From NCBI RefSeq assembly GCF_008704495.1, contig NZ_CP023699.1, positions 1,240,001-1,304,000 of the forward strand: a stretch of 64,000 nt of DNA, written 5' to 3'. Made by a program: the position numbers and the translations under genes. Below the pieces are notes generated by a model that saw nothing but the letters and a program-made list of their open reading frames with translations, made no database searches and had not been told where the DNA came from. Source of the DNA: Streptomyces kanamyceticus. GTDB taxonomy: Bacteria > Actinomycetota > Actinomycetes > Streptomycetales > Streptomycetaceae. Below are positions 28,707 through 38,164 of the stretch, one piece after another (the stretch's first letter is position 1; each line of letters begins with the position of its first letter).

Positions 28707-31250
28707 ATGCGGCTCACACCGCATCAAGAACCCTTGGATGTAAGAGGGTTGAGCGCTGCACGAGGGTTGAGCAGAGCACGACGCAGACCGAACCGCTCGC
28801 GGCGGGCCTGGGCAGCCGCCCTGCTGTCCGGCGCCCTGGTCACCGGGGCGCTCTCGGCGCAGGCCGCGTCCGCGCGACCGTACCCGGAACCGCCGTTGAC
28901 AACGATGTCCCTGCCCTCGCCGCCCGGCGGGGCCAAGGTCAAGGTCCTGGTCTTCCACGGCTCGGCCGCGGGCGGCGACGAGTCCCCCGTCGTCAACGCC
29001 GGGATCGAGGCCATCGAGAAGATCGGCAGGTCGGGACCCGCCGCGCAGCGCTTCACGATCGAGGCGACGGACGACCCGGCCGTCTTCACGAACGAGGCCA
29101 AGCTCGGCAAGTTCAACGCCGTCACGTTCCTGACCGGCGGCGGCGACGTCCTCGACCCCGAGCAGGAGGCGGGGCTCGAAGCGTTCATGGAGGCGGGCGG
29201 CGGTTTCCTCGGCATCCATGACGCGGCCCGCGCGGAGCCGTACTCGAACTGGTTCACCGGTCTGATCGGCGCCCGGCCCGCCGATTCCAGTCCGACGAAC
29301 GTCCAGCGCGCCACCGTCGAGGTCGGCGACCGCGAGAACCCGGCGACCAAGGGCCTCCCCCTCCAGTGGAAGCGCCCCGACCGGTGGCTGAACTGGACCA
29401 AGAACCCGTCGGGCGACGTGCACACGGTCGCCCGCGTGCGGGAGTCGACCTACCAGCCCGGCGACTCCAAGAACGGCTGGGACCACCCGGTGTCCTGGTG
29501 CCGCGACTACGACGGCGGACGCTCCTTCTACACCGGCATGGGCGGCACCGCTTCCTCGTACGACGAGGCGGACTTCCGCGGTCACCTGCGCGGCGCCCTG
29601 CTCTGGACCACGCGCATCGCGCGCGCCGACTGCAAGTCGACGATCAACGCCAACTACCAGGCGCAGCGCCTGACCCAGGCCAACCAGCCGGGCCAGAACG
29701 ACCAGATCGGCGAGCCGCACGGCCTGGTCACCGCGCCCGACGGGCGGGTGCTCTACATCGGCCGCGGCGGCGCCGACTCCTCCCAGCCGGTCGTCACCGA
29801 CTGGAACGACCCGGACATCGGCAAGGGCAAGGGCGAGATCCACGTCTACGACCCGAAGACCAAGAAGGTGACGCTCGCGGGCGCGCTCTCCGTCTTCGGC
29901 AACAAGGGCGGCGGCGACGAGCTCATCAAGGTCGAAGAGGGTCTGCTCGGCATCGAGTTGGACCCGAAGTTCGAGCAGAACGGGTGGGTGTACCTGCACT
30001 ACACACCCCACTCGAAGATCAACCGCGATACGCACATGGGCGAGCGCTACGTATCCCGGTTCACGCTCGACCAGGCCACCAACAAGCTGGACATGGCCAG
30101 CGAGAAGGTGCTCCTGAAGTGGCCGGTGCAGATCCACAGCTGCTGCCACGCGGGCGGCGGGATGGCCTGGGACTCCAAGGGCAACCTCTACATCGCGACC
30201 GGTGACAACAACTCCTCGCGGTTCAGCGACGGTTACTCGGGCAACAACCCGCAGCCGAACTTCAAGGGCGTCTCCTTCGCCGACGCGCGCCGCACGGCGG
30301 GCAACACCAACAACCTCAACGGCAAGATCCTGCGCATCCACCCCGAGCCGGACGGGACGTACACGCTTCCCGAAGGGAACCTCTTCACCGGCAAGGAGCC
30401 GGACGAGGGCGGCGGCAAGACGCGCGGCGAGATCTACGTGATGGGCGTCAGGAACCCGGCGCGCATCTCGATCGACAAGAAGACCGACACCTTGTACGCG
30501 GGGTGGGTCGGTCCCGACGCCGGTGAGCCTTCGACGACCTGGGGCCCCGCGAAGTACGACACGTTCGCCGCGATCACGCACGCCTCCAACCGCGGCTGGC
30601 CGTACTGCATGGGCAACAACCAGCCCTACCGCGACCGCAATCTGCCGGACCCGACGAAGCCGCTCGGCTGGTACGACTGCAAGAACCTCAAGAACGAGTC
30701 GCCCAACAACGACGGCCTGGTGAACATCCCGCCCGCCGAGCCCAACAACATCTGGTACTCGCCGCAGGGCGGCGGCGTGGACTACCCGCGCGACGCCAAC
30801 GGCGTACCGAGCTACAAGACGTCGGAGCAGAAGCAGCTGCTTCCGTGGCTCAAGGGCGGCGGCCAGGCCACCATGAACGGCCCGGTCTACCGCTACGACG
30901 CGGCGAGCACGAGCGCCGACAAGTGGCCCTCCTACTGGGACGGCAAGTGGTTCGTCGGCGACTTCTACGACGGCGACCAGCCGCGGCACGCGGTGCTCAC
31001 CGACCCCAAGACGGTCGGCAGCGGCGGCCTTCCTGTGCACGCCGAGTCGCTGCGGAAGATCATTCCGATCGGCAACGACGGCATCAAGAACCTCATGGAC
31101 TGGAAGTTCGCCCCCGACGGCTCGCTGTACGTCCTCGACTACGGCCGCGGCTTCTTCACCTCGGACGCGAAGTCGGCGCTGTGGCGCGTGACGTACAAGG
31201 GCGGGGCGGCGACCCCGGCCGCCGACGACCTGGCAAGGAAGGCGGGATGA
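28707..31250 (+). CDS. Secreted ThuA - PQQ-type sugar dehydrogenase fusion
   Basis: The 847-residue protein has a signal region (RRAWAAALLSGALVTGALSAQAASA), then a ThuA-like domain (about 55-300: VKVLVFHGSAAGGDES, FLGIHDAARAEPYSNWFTGLIG) and a GSDH/sorbosone-dehydrogenase-like beta-propeller (about 325-835: EPHGLVTAPDGRVLYIGRGG, LLGIELDPKFEQNGWVYLHYTP, NGKILRIHPEPDGTYTLPEGN, MGVRNPARISID). Such fusions are linked to extracellular carbohydrate oxidation. ATG 28707 was preferred to GTG 28695 because of the spacing of the GAGGGGTGGG site. It overlaps the next gene by four bases (ATGA), which indicates translational coupling. Confidence 0.82.
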   Translation: MRLTPHQEPLDVRGLSAARGLSRARRRPNRSRRAWAAALLSGALVTGALSAQAASARPYPEPPLTTMSLPSPPGGAKVKVLVFHGSAAGGDESPVVNAGIEAIEKIGRSGPAAQRFTIEATDDPAVFTNEAKLGKFNAVTFLTGGGDVLDPEQEAGLEAFMEAGGGFLGIHDAARAEPYSNWFTGLIGARPADSSPTNVQRATVEVGDRENPATKGLPLQWKRPDRWLNWTKNPSGDVHTVARVRESTYQPGDSKNGWDHPVSWCRDYDGGRSFYTGMGGTASSYDEADFRGHLRGALLWTTRIARADCKSTINANYQAQRLTQANQPGQNDQIGEPHGLVTAPDGRVLYIGRGGADSSQPVVTDWNDPDIGKGKGEIHVYDPKTKKVTLAGALSVFGNKGGGDELIKVEEGLLGIELDPKFEQNGWVYLHYTPHSKINRDTHMGERYVSRFTLDQATNKLDMASEKVLLKWPVQIHSCCHAGGGMAWDSKGNLYIATGDNNSSRFSDGYSGNNPQPNFKGVSFADARRTAGNTNNLNGKILRIHPEPDGTYTLPEGNLFTGKEPDEGGGKTRGEIYVMGVRNPARISIDKKTDTLYAGWVGPDAGEPSTTWGPAKYDTFAAITHASNRGWPYCMGNNQPYRDRNLPDPTKPLGWYDCKNLKNESPNNDGLVNIPPAEPNNIWYSPQGGGVDYPRDANGVPSYKTSEQKQLLPWLKGGGQATMNGPVYRYDAASTSADKWPSYWDGKWFVGDFYDGDQPRHAVLTDPKTVGSGGLPVHAESLRKIIPIGNDGIKNLMDWKFAPDGSLYVLDYGRGFFTSDAKSALWRVTYKGGAATPAADDLARKAG

Positions 31251-33451
31251 TGCGCTCCCCCACGAAGCGAAGACTGTGGACGGCTCTGTTCGCCGCGCTC
31301 CTCATGGTGCTCGGCCTGACCTCGACCACGGCGACGGCACGCCCCGACAACACCGGGATCGCCGCCGACCAGACGCTGAACTGGACCGCCGACAACGACA
31401 TCACCAAGTACAAGTCGGCGCCCACGACGGCGGTGGCGGGCAAGACGACGATCGTCTTCGAGAACAGCGAGGCGACCGGCAACACCACCGGCATGCCGCA
31501 CACGCTGACGTTCGACGTCTCCGACCCGGAGTACAACAACGACGTCCAGCTGAACATCCTGGCCAACCCCTATGACGCCCAGGGCGGCAAGCAGACCGCC
31601 GAGGTCACCCTCACCCCGGGCCGCTACCGCTACCACTGCACGATCCCCGGGCACGAGACGATGCAGGGCATCCTCGTGGTGACCGAGGGCGGCGGCCAGG
31701 ACACCACCGCGCCGGAGGCCTCGGCGAAGGTGGAGGGCACCACCAACTCCGATGGCGCGTACGTCGGTTCGGCCACGGTCGCGGTGACGGCGACGGACGC
31801 CGGATCGGGCGTCGACAAGATCGAGTACGCGGTCGGGGCCGAAGGGGCCTGGCAGCCGTACACCGCGCCCGTGGTCGTCGACCAGGTCGGCACCCACAAG
31901 ATCCGTTATCGGGCGTCCGACAAGGCGGGCAACGTCGCGGCGGAGAAGGCCGCGGACTTCACGGTGGTCGCGCCGCCGACGGACGACAAGACGCCCCCCG
32001 AGACCTCGGCCACGGTGTCCGGCGAGAAGAACGACCAGGGGCAGTACCTGGGCATGGCGACCGTCACGGTGACGGCGTCCGACACGGGTTCCGGCGTCAA
32101 CAAGATCGAGTACGCGATCGGGGACGGCGCCTGGACGACGTACGCCGCGCCGGTCATGGTCCACGAGACGGGCACCCACAAGGTCCGCTACCGGGCGTCC
32201 GACAAGGCGGGCAACCAGGCGGCCGAGAAGTCCGTCGAGTTCACGGTGGTCACGCCGCCGGTCGAGGACAAGACGCCGCCGGAGACCTCGGCGAAGGTCG
32301 AGGGCGACAAGGACTCCGACGGCGCCTACCTCGGCAAGGCGAAGGTCACGGTCACCGCGACCGACGCCGGTTCGGGTGTCGCCAAGGTCGAGTACTCCCT
32401 GGACGGCGGGCCCTACCTCGCCTACGAGGCACCGGTCGTCGTCGACCGCGTGGGGCGGCACTCCGTGGCGTACCGGGCGAGCGACAAGGCGGGCAACACG
32501 GCCGCGGCGAAGACCGTCTCCTTCACGGTCTCCGAGGGCGGTGGCGTGCCCGCGCCCAACTGCCCGGAATTCGACGAGCGGTTGACGGTGATCGTCGGCA
32601 CGGTCGACACGGGCATCCCGAACCGCGTCACGAACAACCGCTGCCGCATCAACGAGCTGATCGAGGACGAGAAGGAGTGGACGTCCCACGCGCTCTTCCT
32701 CAAGCACGTCAAGGGCGTCAGCGACAAGCTCCTGAAGACGGGCGAGATCGACCAGCGCGAGTACAACAAGATCAACCGTGCCGCCAAGCAGTCGGGCATC
32801 GGCAAGCCGGGCCAGACGGACGGCTACCGCAAGCTCTTCGACGGCACCCAGGAGTCCCTGAACAAGTGGGAGCAGGTGGGCGGCGGCAAGTTCGGCCTGA
32901 ACGCCGACGGCACGATCACCAGCAGCACCACGGTCCAGGGCATGGGCATGCTGTGGTTCCCCGAGCGGAAGTACGGCGACTTCTCCCTGAAGCTCCAGTG
33001 GCGCGACGACGCACCGGGCAACGGCAACACCAACTCCGGTGTCTTCGTGCGCTTCCCACAGGTCCACGACCACCCGGAGGAGTCACGTCCGGAGTGGGTC
33101 GCCATCAAGTACGGGCATGAGATCCAGGTCCACGACCGGCCCGACGGCGACATGTACAAGACGGCGTCGGTCTACGGCTTCGACCGGGTCGGTCTGGCCG
33201 GCGCCGGAGTCACCCCGAAGGGCACGTGGAACGACTACGAGATCCGCGTGGTCGACCAGCACTACTCGATCTACCGCAACGGCGTGCTGCTCAACGAGTT
33301 CGACAACACCGGCGGGCAGGAGTTCGTGCCCGCGCGCGGCGACGACCCCGGCACGGACGGACGGCGCTTCGCGTCCGGCTACGTCGGGCTCCAGGTGCAC
33401 GGCGTGACGGACGTGGTGTCCTACCGGGACATCAGGATCAAGGAGCTGTAA
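31247..33451 (+). CDS. Secreted cupredoxin - triple OmpL47-like - DUF1080 fusion
   Basis: The 734-residue protein starts with a Sec signal (MMRSPTKRRLWTALFAALLM to TATA). Residues about 40-146 are a plastocyanin-like cupredoxin with blue-copper ligands His85 (MPHTL), Cys131, His136 (YHCTIPGH) and Met139. Three homologous Ig-like/OmpL47 repeats follow at about 151-452, each ending with a RASDKAGN motif. A short helical linker with two Cys leads to a C-terminal DUF1080 / 3-keto-disaccharide hydrolase-like lectin fold (TDGYRKLFDGTQESLNKWEQ onward). The protein could accept electrons through copper while binding a glycan. It is coupled to the ThuA/sugar-dehydrogenase gene by ATGA overlap. Confidence 0.82.
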   Translation: MMRSPTKRRLWTALFAALLMVLGLTSTTATARPDNTGIAADQTLNWTADNDITKYKSAPTTAVAGKTTIVFENSEATGNTTGMPHTLTFDVSDPEYNNDVQLNILANPYDAQGGKQTAEVTLTPGRYRYHCTIPGHETMQGILVVTEGGGQDTTAPEASAKVEGTTNSDGAYVGSATVAVTATDAGSGVDKIEYAVGAEGAWQPYTAPVVVDQVGTHKIRYRASDKAGNVAAEKAADFTVVAPPTDDKTPPETSATVSGEKNDQGQYLGMATVTVTASDTGSGVNKIEYAIGDGAWTTYAAPVMVHETGTHKVRYRASDKAGNQAAEKSVEFTVVTPPVEDKTPPETSAKVEGDKDSDGAYLGKAKVTVTATDAGSGVAKVEYSLDGGPYLAYEAPVVVDRVGRHSVAYRASDKAGNTAAAKTVSFTVSEGGGVPAPNCPEFDERLTVIVGTVDTGIPNRVTNNRCRINELIEDEKEWTSHALFLKHVKGVSDKLLKTGEIDQREYNKINRAAKQSGIGKPGQTDGYRKLFDGTQESLNKWEQVGGGKFGLNADGTITSSTTVQGMGMLWFPERKYGDFSLKLQWRDDAPGNGNTNSGVFVRFPQVHDHPEESRPEWVAIKYGHEIQVHDRPDGDMYKTASVYGFDRVGLAGAGVTPKGTWNDYEIRVVDQHYSIYRNGVLLNEFDNTGGQEFVPARGDDPGTDGRRFASGYVGLQVHGVTDVVSYRDIRIKEL

Positions 33452-33466
33452 GCACCAGCGCACCCG

Positions 33467-33496
33467 GTGCCCTCGTCCCTCAGGGGACGGGGGCAC
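33467..33496. terminator. 13-pair bidirectional terminator
   Basis: GTGCCC-T-CGTCCC pairs with GGGACG-G-GGGCAC across a four-base loop, with one G-U pair. It lies between the convergent DUF1080-fusion and YbaY-like genes. Confidence 0.8.
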
Positions 33497-33503
33497 TGTC
33501 GCG

Positions 33504-33845
33504 TCATCCGGCCGGGGCCACCTCGACCGTCACCGCGTCCGGACCGCCGTGCGTGAGCACCGGGTTGCTCCGCACCGAGACGAAGTCCTCGGGAGCCACG
33601 GCCCCCGACCCGTCGATGTCCGCGTGGACGCGGACCGTGTAGCGGGCCGCGGGGTCGGGACGCGGCACCTCCAGCGTGAGGCGCGCGCCCGCGCCGAGGT
33701 CCACTCCGCGCTCGGCCGTACGGGACACCACGCGGGCCCGCGCGTCCGCGGCGGTGATCTCCTCCACCTGCGCGCGCAGCGTCACGGTGCCGCGCGGCGG
33801 TGTCGCGCCCGGCGCGAGACGGACAGCGATTTCTACGTTGCGCAT
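33504..33845 (-). CDS. YbaY-like beta-sandwich protein
   Basis: The 113-residue product ([19 protein letters not shown]) resembles the YbaY/YscW lipoprotein domain, a small beta-sandwich that often includes a [15 protein letters not shown] loop, here [17 protein letters not shown]. No signal peptide or lipobox is seen, so if the family assignment is right this is a cytoplasmic version. Function is unknown. ATG 33845 lies 103 bases from the divergent astacin gene; upstream in-frame starts fall inside that gene and were rejected. Confidence 0.55.
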   Translation of the reverse strand: MRNVEIAVRLAPGATPPRGTVTLRAQVEEITAADARARVVSRTAERGVDLGAGARLTLEVPRPDPAARYTVRVHADIDGSGAVAPEDFVSVRSNPVLTHGGPDAVTVEVAPAG

Positions 33846-33948
33846 ACGCTCGCCCAGCCCTTGTTGGTCGGCAGGTGCCCCCACTACTTTCCGCAAAATA
33901 GCGCCCTTTGTGGCCGGGCGTGAAGTCGAACCCGAGGGGAGAAGAGGG

Positions 33949-35811
33949 ATGCCTGCTTCCGAGTCGCGAGTTTCTGGTGAGGGACACGGGGAGTTTCGCT
34001 CCTCGCGGGACGTGAAGACCGGGCTGATCGACGGCACCAGTTTCCAGATCAAGCCGGTGCAGTACGTGGACATCGACGGGCTCGCGGTCTTCGAGGGCGA
34101 CATCGTGCTCGGTACGGTCGCGCAAATCGAGCGCCGCACCTCGGAATTGCGTGCGGATTCGGAAGGTAAAGTCCCGGAGTCGGCGGTCGTCATCACCGGG
34201 CAGCAGTTCCGCTGGCCCAATGCCCTGGTGCCCTTCGAGATCGACGGAAACCTGCCGAATCAGCAGCGGGTGACCGACGCGATCGCGCACTGGCAGTCCC
34301 GCACCCGGATGCGCTTCGTGCAGCGCACGCCCGCCAATCAGGCGCAGTTCCCCGACTTCGTGCGTTTCGTGCCGGGCGGCGGCTGTTCCTCTTTCGTCGG
34401 CCGCCAGGGCGGATCGCAGAGCGTCACGCTCGGCACCGGCTGTACGACGGGCAACTGCATTCACGAGATCGGGCACGCGGTCGGCCTGTGGCACGAACAG
34501 AGCCGTGAGGACAGGGACCAGTTCGTGACGATCGTCTGGGCCAACATCACCCAGGGCTTCGAGCACAACTTCGACCAGCACATCACCGACGGCGACGACG
34601 TGGGTCCGTACGACTACGGCTCGATCATGCACTATCCCCGGGACGCCTTCTCCAGCAACGGGCAGGACACCATCATCCCGACCGTGCAGGGCGTCACCAT
34701 CGGCCAGCGCACCGGTCTGAGCACGGACGACATCGCCGCCGTGCACGCGATGTACGGCCCCTCTTCCGCTTCGGGGCCCGTGGTGTCGTGGGAGTCCGAC
34801 CGCCTCGACGTCTTCACGACGGGCACCGACTCGGCGCTCTACCACAAGTGGTGGGACGGCGAGGCCTGGGGCCCGAACGTCAAGGGCTGGGAATCCCTCG
34901 GCGGAATCTGCACCAGTCCCCCGACGTCCGTCGCGTGGGCGCACGACCGGCTCGACGTGTTCGCCATCGGGACGGACTCGGCGCTTTACCACAAGTGGTG
35001 GGACGGCAGCGCGTGGGGACCGGGCGTCAAGGACTGGGAATCCCTCGGCGGAATCTGCACCAGCCCGCCCGAGGCCGTTTCCTGGGGTCCTGACAGGCTC
35101 GATCTCTTCGTCACCGGTACCGACGCGGCGACGTACCACAAGTGGTGGGACGGGAACGCGTGGGGACCGAGCGTCAAGGGCTGGGAATCCCTCGGCGGAA
35201 CCTGCCTGACCAAGCCGAAAGTCGTGTCCTGGGGCGCCAATCGACTCGATGTCTTTGTGATCGGGACGGATTCCGCGCTCTACCACAAGTGGTGGGACGG
35301 AAACGCGTGGGGACCGGGCATCAAGGGCTGGGAATCCCTCGGCGGAACCTGCCTGAGCGAACCCGTGGCCGTTTCCTGGGGGCAGAACAGGCTGGACCTG
35401 TTCGTCATCGGAACCGATTCGGCGCTCTACCACAAATGGTGGGACGGAAACGCGTGGGGACCGAGCGTCAAGGGCTGGGAATCCCTCGGCGGAATCTGCG
35501 AGGGCACGCCCACAGCCGTCGCGTGGGGCAACGACCGCCTCGACCTGTTCGTCATCGGGACGGATTCCGCGCTTTACCACAAGTGGTGGGACGGCAGCGC
35601 GTGGGGGCCGAGCATCAAGGGCTGGGAATCCCTCGGCGGAATCTGCACGAGTTCCCCGGCGGCGGTCTCCTGGGAGCCGAACCGGCTCGACCTGTTCGTC
35701 AGGGGCACCGACTCCGCGCTGTTCCACAAGTGGTGGGACGGCAAGGCGTGGGGTCCGAGCGTCAAGGGCTGGGAATCCCTCGGGGGCATCCTGACCCACT
35801 TCACGGACTGA
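33949..35811 (+). CDS. Astacin-like zinc metalloprotease fused to a seven-repeat PLL-type lectin propeller
   Basis: The 620-residue protein has an M12A astacin domain: zinc-binding [13 protein letters not shown] at 172-184 and the Met-turn SIMHY at 225-229. Residues 278-620 are exactly seven 49-residue repeats of the form [20 protein letters not shown] then [13 protein letters not shown]. This matches the seven-bladed propeller of the Photorhabdus PLL fucose lectin family. The repeats would bind glycans and hold the protease at a surface. ATG 33949 has GGGGAGAAGAGGG before it. No signal peptide is visible, which is odd for an astacin. Export by another route or intracellular action is possible. 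Confidence 0.85.
   Translation: MPASESRVSGEGHGEFRSSRDVKTGLIDGTSFQIKPVQYVDIDGLAVFEGDIVLGTVAQIERRTSELRADSEGKVPESAVVITGQQFRWPNALVPFEIDGNLPNQQRVTDAIAHWQSRTRMRFVQRTPANQAQFPDFVRFVPGGGCSSFVGRQGGSQSVTLGTGCTTGNCIHEIGHAVGLWHEQSREDRDQFVTIVWANITQGFEHNFDQHITDGDDVGPYDYGSIMHYPRDAFSSNGQDTIIPTVQGVTIGQRTGLSTDDIAAVHAMYGPSSASGPVVSWESDRLDVFTTGTDSALYHKWWDGEAWGPNVKGWESLGGICTSPPTSVAWAHDRLDVFAIGTDSALYHKWWDGSAWGPGVKDWESLGGICTSPPEAVSWGPDRLDLFVTGTDAATYHKWWDGNAWGPSVKGWESLGGTCLTKPKVVSWGANRLDVFVIGTDSALYHKWWDGNAWGPGIKGWESLGGTCLSEPVAVSWGQNRLDLFVIGTDSALYHKWWDGNAWGPSVKGWESLGGICEGTPTAVAWGNDRLDLFVIGTDSALYHKWWDGSAWGPSIKGWESLGGICTSSPAAVSWEPNRLDLFVRGTDSALFHKWWDGKAWGPSVKGWESLGGILTHFTD
34780..35808 (+). repeat. Seven tandem 147-base repeats encoding lectin blades
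   Basis: The 3' part of the astacin gene is built of seven in-frame 147-base units. Long segments around the KWWDG and GWESLGG codons are nearly identical in DNA between units (for example TACCACAAGTGGTGGGACGG), which suggests recent duplication or gene conversion. Expect assembly or copy-number variation here. Confidence 0.9.
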
Positions 35812-35820
35812 GGGTCCGCC

Positions 35821-35863
35821 GACCCCGGCCGGGCCGTTCTTCGCGTCCGGCTCGGCCGGGGTC
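35821..35863. terminator. Bidirectional terminator
   Basis: GACCCCGGCCG (35821-35831) pairs perfectly with CGGCCGGGGTC (35853-35863), eleven GC-rich pairs around a 21-base loop. It separates the convergent astacin and PrimPol genes and overlaps the latter's stop codon. Confidence 0.75.
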
Positions 35864-36893
35864 AGTCCTCGTGTCTGGCCCGGCTCGGCTGCACCCGCTT
35901 CGGTTCGCCCGGCATCTTCGGGTACTCCGGCGGATACGGCAGATCACCGAGCCCCCGGTCCCGCTCGTCCCGGTCGGCGAGTTCGAGGAGGGCGTCGAGG
36001 GCATGGGCCCGGTCCGCCATGTCCGCGTGGACGTCGCCGAGTTCGGCGAAGCGCGCGGGCATGGTGGCGATGTCGAAGTCCTCGGGGACCGCGTCGTCGA
36101 CCTCGTCCCAGCGCAGCGGCGCGGAGACCGGGGCATGGGGACGGGCCCGTACCGAATAGGCTGAGGCGATGGTCCGGTCCCGGGCCGTCTGGTTGTAGTC
36201 CACGAAGATCCGTGACCCGCGCTCCTCCTTCCACCACGCCGTCGTCACCGCGTCAGGCAGCCGCCGCTCCAGCTCCCGCCCACAGGCGATCGCGGCCCGC
36301 CGCACCTGCGTGAAGGTCCAGCGCGGCGCGATCGGCACGAAGACGTGCAGGCCCCGCCCGCCGGAGGTCTTGGGCCACCCCACAAGACCCCCGAATTCCT
36401 CAAGGACCGCGCGGAGTTCGTGCGCGGCCCGCACCGCGTCGGCGTAGTCCGTGCCCGGCTGCGGATCGAGGTCGATGCGGAGTTCGTCCGGGTGGTCGGT
36501 GTCGTCGCGCCGCACCGGCCAGGGATGGAAGGTGAGCGTCCCGTACTGCGCGGCCCAGATCACGGCCGCCACCTCGGTCGGGCAGATCTCGTCGGCGGTG
36601 CGCCCGCTGGGGAAGGCGATGGTCCCCGTCGGGATCCAGTCGGGCAGGTTCTTCGGGGCGCGCTTCTGGTAGAAGGACTCGCCGGTCACGCCCTCCGGGT
36701 AGCGCTCCAGGGTCGTGGGGCGGTTCCTGAGCGCGCGGAGAATGCCGGGGCCGACGGCCACGAAGTACTCGGCGACGTCGAGCTTGGTGAACCCCCGCTC
36801 GGGAAAGACGACCCGGTCGGGACTGGAGAGCCGCACGGTCCGCTCGCCCGTGTCGATCTCCACGGTCTCGCTCTTGCCCTTGGCTGCACCCAT
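35862..36893 (-). CDS. LigD-polymerase-like primase-polymerase (PrimPol-C type)
   Basis: The 343-residue protein is an archaeo-eukaryotic primase-type polymerase domain like that of LigD. Visible are RVVFPERGFTKLDVAEYF, the catalytic RIDLDPQPG aspartates, the SGGRGLHVFVPI motif with conserved Arg/His, and the late FVDYNQ and ARPHAPVSAPLRWDEV segments. It adds nucleotides during DNA repair. Stand-alone polymerases of this kind partner with LigC in gap-filling excision repair in mycobacteria, and here the ligase gene is divergent only 74 bases away. ATG 36893 was chosen; a GTG three codons earlier is possible. No Ku gene is in the window. Confidence 0.88.
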   Translation of the reverse strand: MGAAKGKSETVEIDTGERTVRLSSPDRVVFPERGFTKLDVAEYFVAVGPGILRALRNRPTTLERYPEGVTGESFYQKRAPKNLPDWIPTGTIAFPSGRTADEICPTEVAAVIWAAQYGTLTFHPWPVRRDDTDHPDELRIDLDPQPGTDYADAVRAAHELRAVLEEFGGLVGWPKTSGGRGLHVFVPIAPRWTFTQVRRAAIACGRELERRLPDAVTTAWWKEERGSRIFVDYNQTARDRTIASAYSVRARPHAPVSAPLRWDEVDDAVPEDFDIATMPARFAELGDVHADMADRAHALDALLELADRDERDRGLGDLPYPPEYPKMPGEPKRVQPSRARHED

Positions 36894-36967
36894 GCGAGCC
36901 ACGCTAAGCGGGACGCACACACCTTGCATATCGGGCGATACGTGGCAATGCGCCGCAGAATCGGATC

Positions 36968-38038
36968 ATGGATCTGCCGGTCATGCCTCCCGTGAAGCCC
37001 ATGCTCGCCAAGCCCGTGGCGAAGATCCCGCCGGGCATGCAGTACGAGGCCAAGTGGGACGGGTTCCGCGCGATCGTCTTCCGGGACGGGGACGAGATCG
37101 AGATCGGCAGCCGTACGGGCAAGCCGCTGACCCGCTACTTCCCGGAGCTGGTGGCCGCCCTCGGGGAGCGGCTTCCGGAGCGGTGTGTGCTGGACGGCGA
37201 GGTCGTGATCGCCAGGGACGGGCGCCTCGACTTCGACGCGCTCACGGAGCGCATCCATCCCGCGCAGTCACGCGTCGCCCTGCTCGCCGAGCGGACCCCG
37301 GCCTCCTTCGTCGCCTTCGACCTGCTCGCCCTCGGTGACGAGGCGCTGCTCGACACACCGATGGCCGAGCGCCGCGCCCAACTGGAGAAGGCCCTGTCCG
37401 GCGTCACGGCCCCCGTCCACATCGCCCCGGCGACCAGGGACCCCGAGGTGGCGCGGCAGTGGTTCGAGCAGTTCGAGGGCGCGGGCCTGGACGGCGTGAT
37501 CGCCAAGCCGCTCGACCTGCTCTACCGGCAGAACGAACGCCTCATGTTCAAGATCAAGCATGCGCGGACGGCGGACTGCGTGGTCGCGGGGTACCGCTTC
37601 CACAAGAGCGGGCCCGTCGTCGGTTCGCTTCTGCTCGGGCTTTACGACGACGGGGGCGCCCTCCAGCACGTCGGCGTGTGCGCGGCGTTCCCCATGAAGC
37701 GGCGGGCCGAGCTCGTCGAGGAGCTCGAGCCGCTGCGGATGGAGTCGGCGCAGGGGCACCCGTGGGCGGCCTGGACCGACGAGGCGGCCCACGAGACGGC
37801 CCGCATGCCCGGTGCCCCGAGCCGCTGGTCGGGCAAGAAGGACCTCTCCTGGGTGGCGCTTCGCCCGGAACGGGTCTGCGAAGTGGCGTACGACCACATG
37901 GAGGGCGGCCGACGCTTCCGCCACACGGCCCGCTTCCGCACCTGGCGCCCCGACCGCACCCCGGAGAGCTGCACCTTCGCCCAGCTGGAGGAACCGGTCC
38001 GGTATGACCTCACGGATGTGCTGGGCCAGCCGGGCTGA
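36968..38038 (+). CDS. ligC: ATP-dependent DNA ligase, LigC type
   Basis: The 356-residue ligase has a nucleotidyltransferase domain with active-site Lys29 in EAKWDGFRA, motif III-like FVAFDLLAL, motif IV DGVIAKP and motif V FKIKHARTADCVVAG, then an OB-fold domain ending with the RFRTWRPDRTPESC segment. It seals nicks using ATP. Length and layout fit the single-function LigC group rather than multi-domain LigD. It probably works with the divergent PrimPol gene. Confidence 0.9.
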   Translation: MDLPVMPPVKPMLAKPVAKIPPGMQYEAKWDGFRAIVFRDGDEIEIGSRTGKPLTRYFPELVAALGERLPERCVLDGEVVIARDGRLDFDALTERIHPAQSRVALLAERTPASFVAFDLLALGDEALLDTPMAERRAQLEKALSGVTAPVHIAPATRDPEVARQWFEQFEGAGLDGVIAKPLDLLYRQNERLMFKIKHARTADCVVAGYRFHKSGPVVGSLLLGLYDDGGALQHVGVCAAFPMKRRAELVEELEPLRMESAQGHPWAAWTDEAAHETARMPGAPSRWSGKKDLSWVALRPERVCEVAYDHMEGGRRFRHTARFRTWRPDRTPESCTFAQLEEPVRYDLTDVLGQPG

Positions 38039-38164
38039 CCAGCACCCCCGCAACACAATCGCGCCAATGTGCGAAGCGGCTCCCGCGCACCTTCCACCTC
38101 CCTGATCACGCCCGTATGCTCCTGCGCCTGACACGTCAGTTACCGACGGTAAGGGGGACGGGGC

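Noticed and set aside
34780-35808. Regular repeats considered as a CRISPR-like or satellite array
   Set aside because: The unit is 147 bases, in frame, with no unique spacers, and encodes lectin blades.
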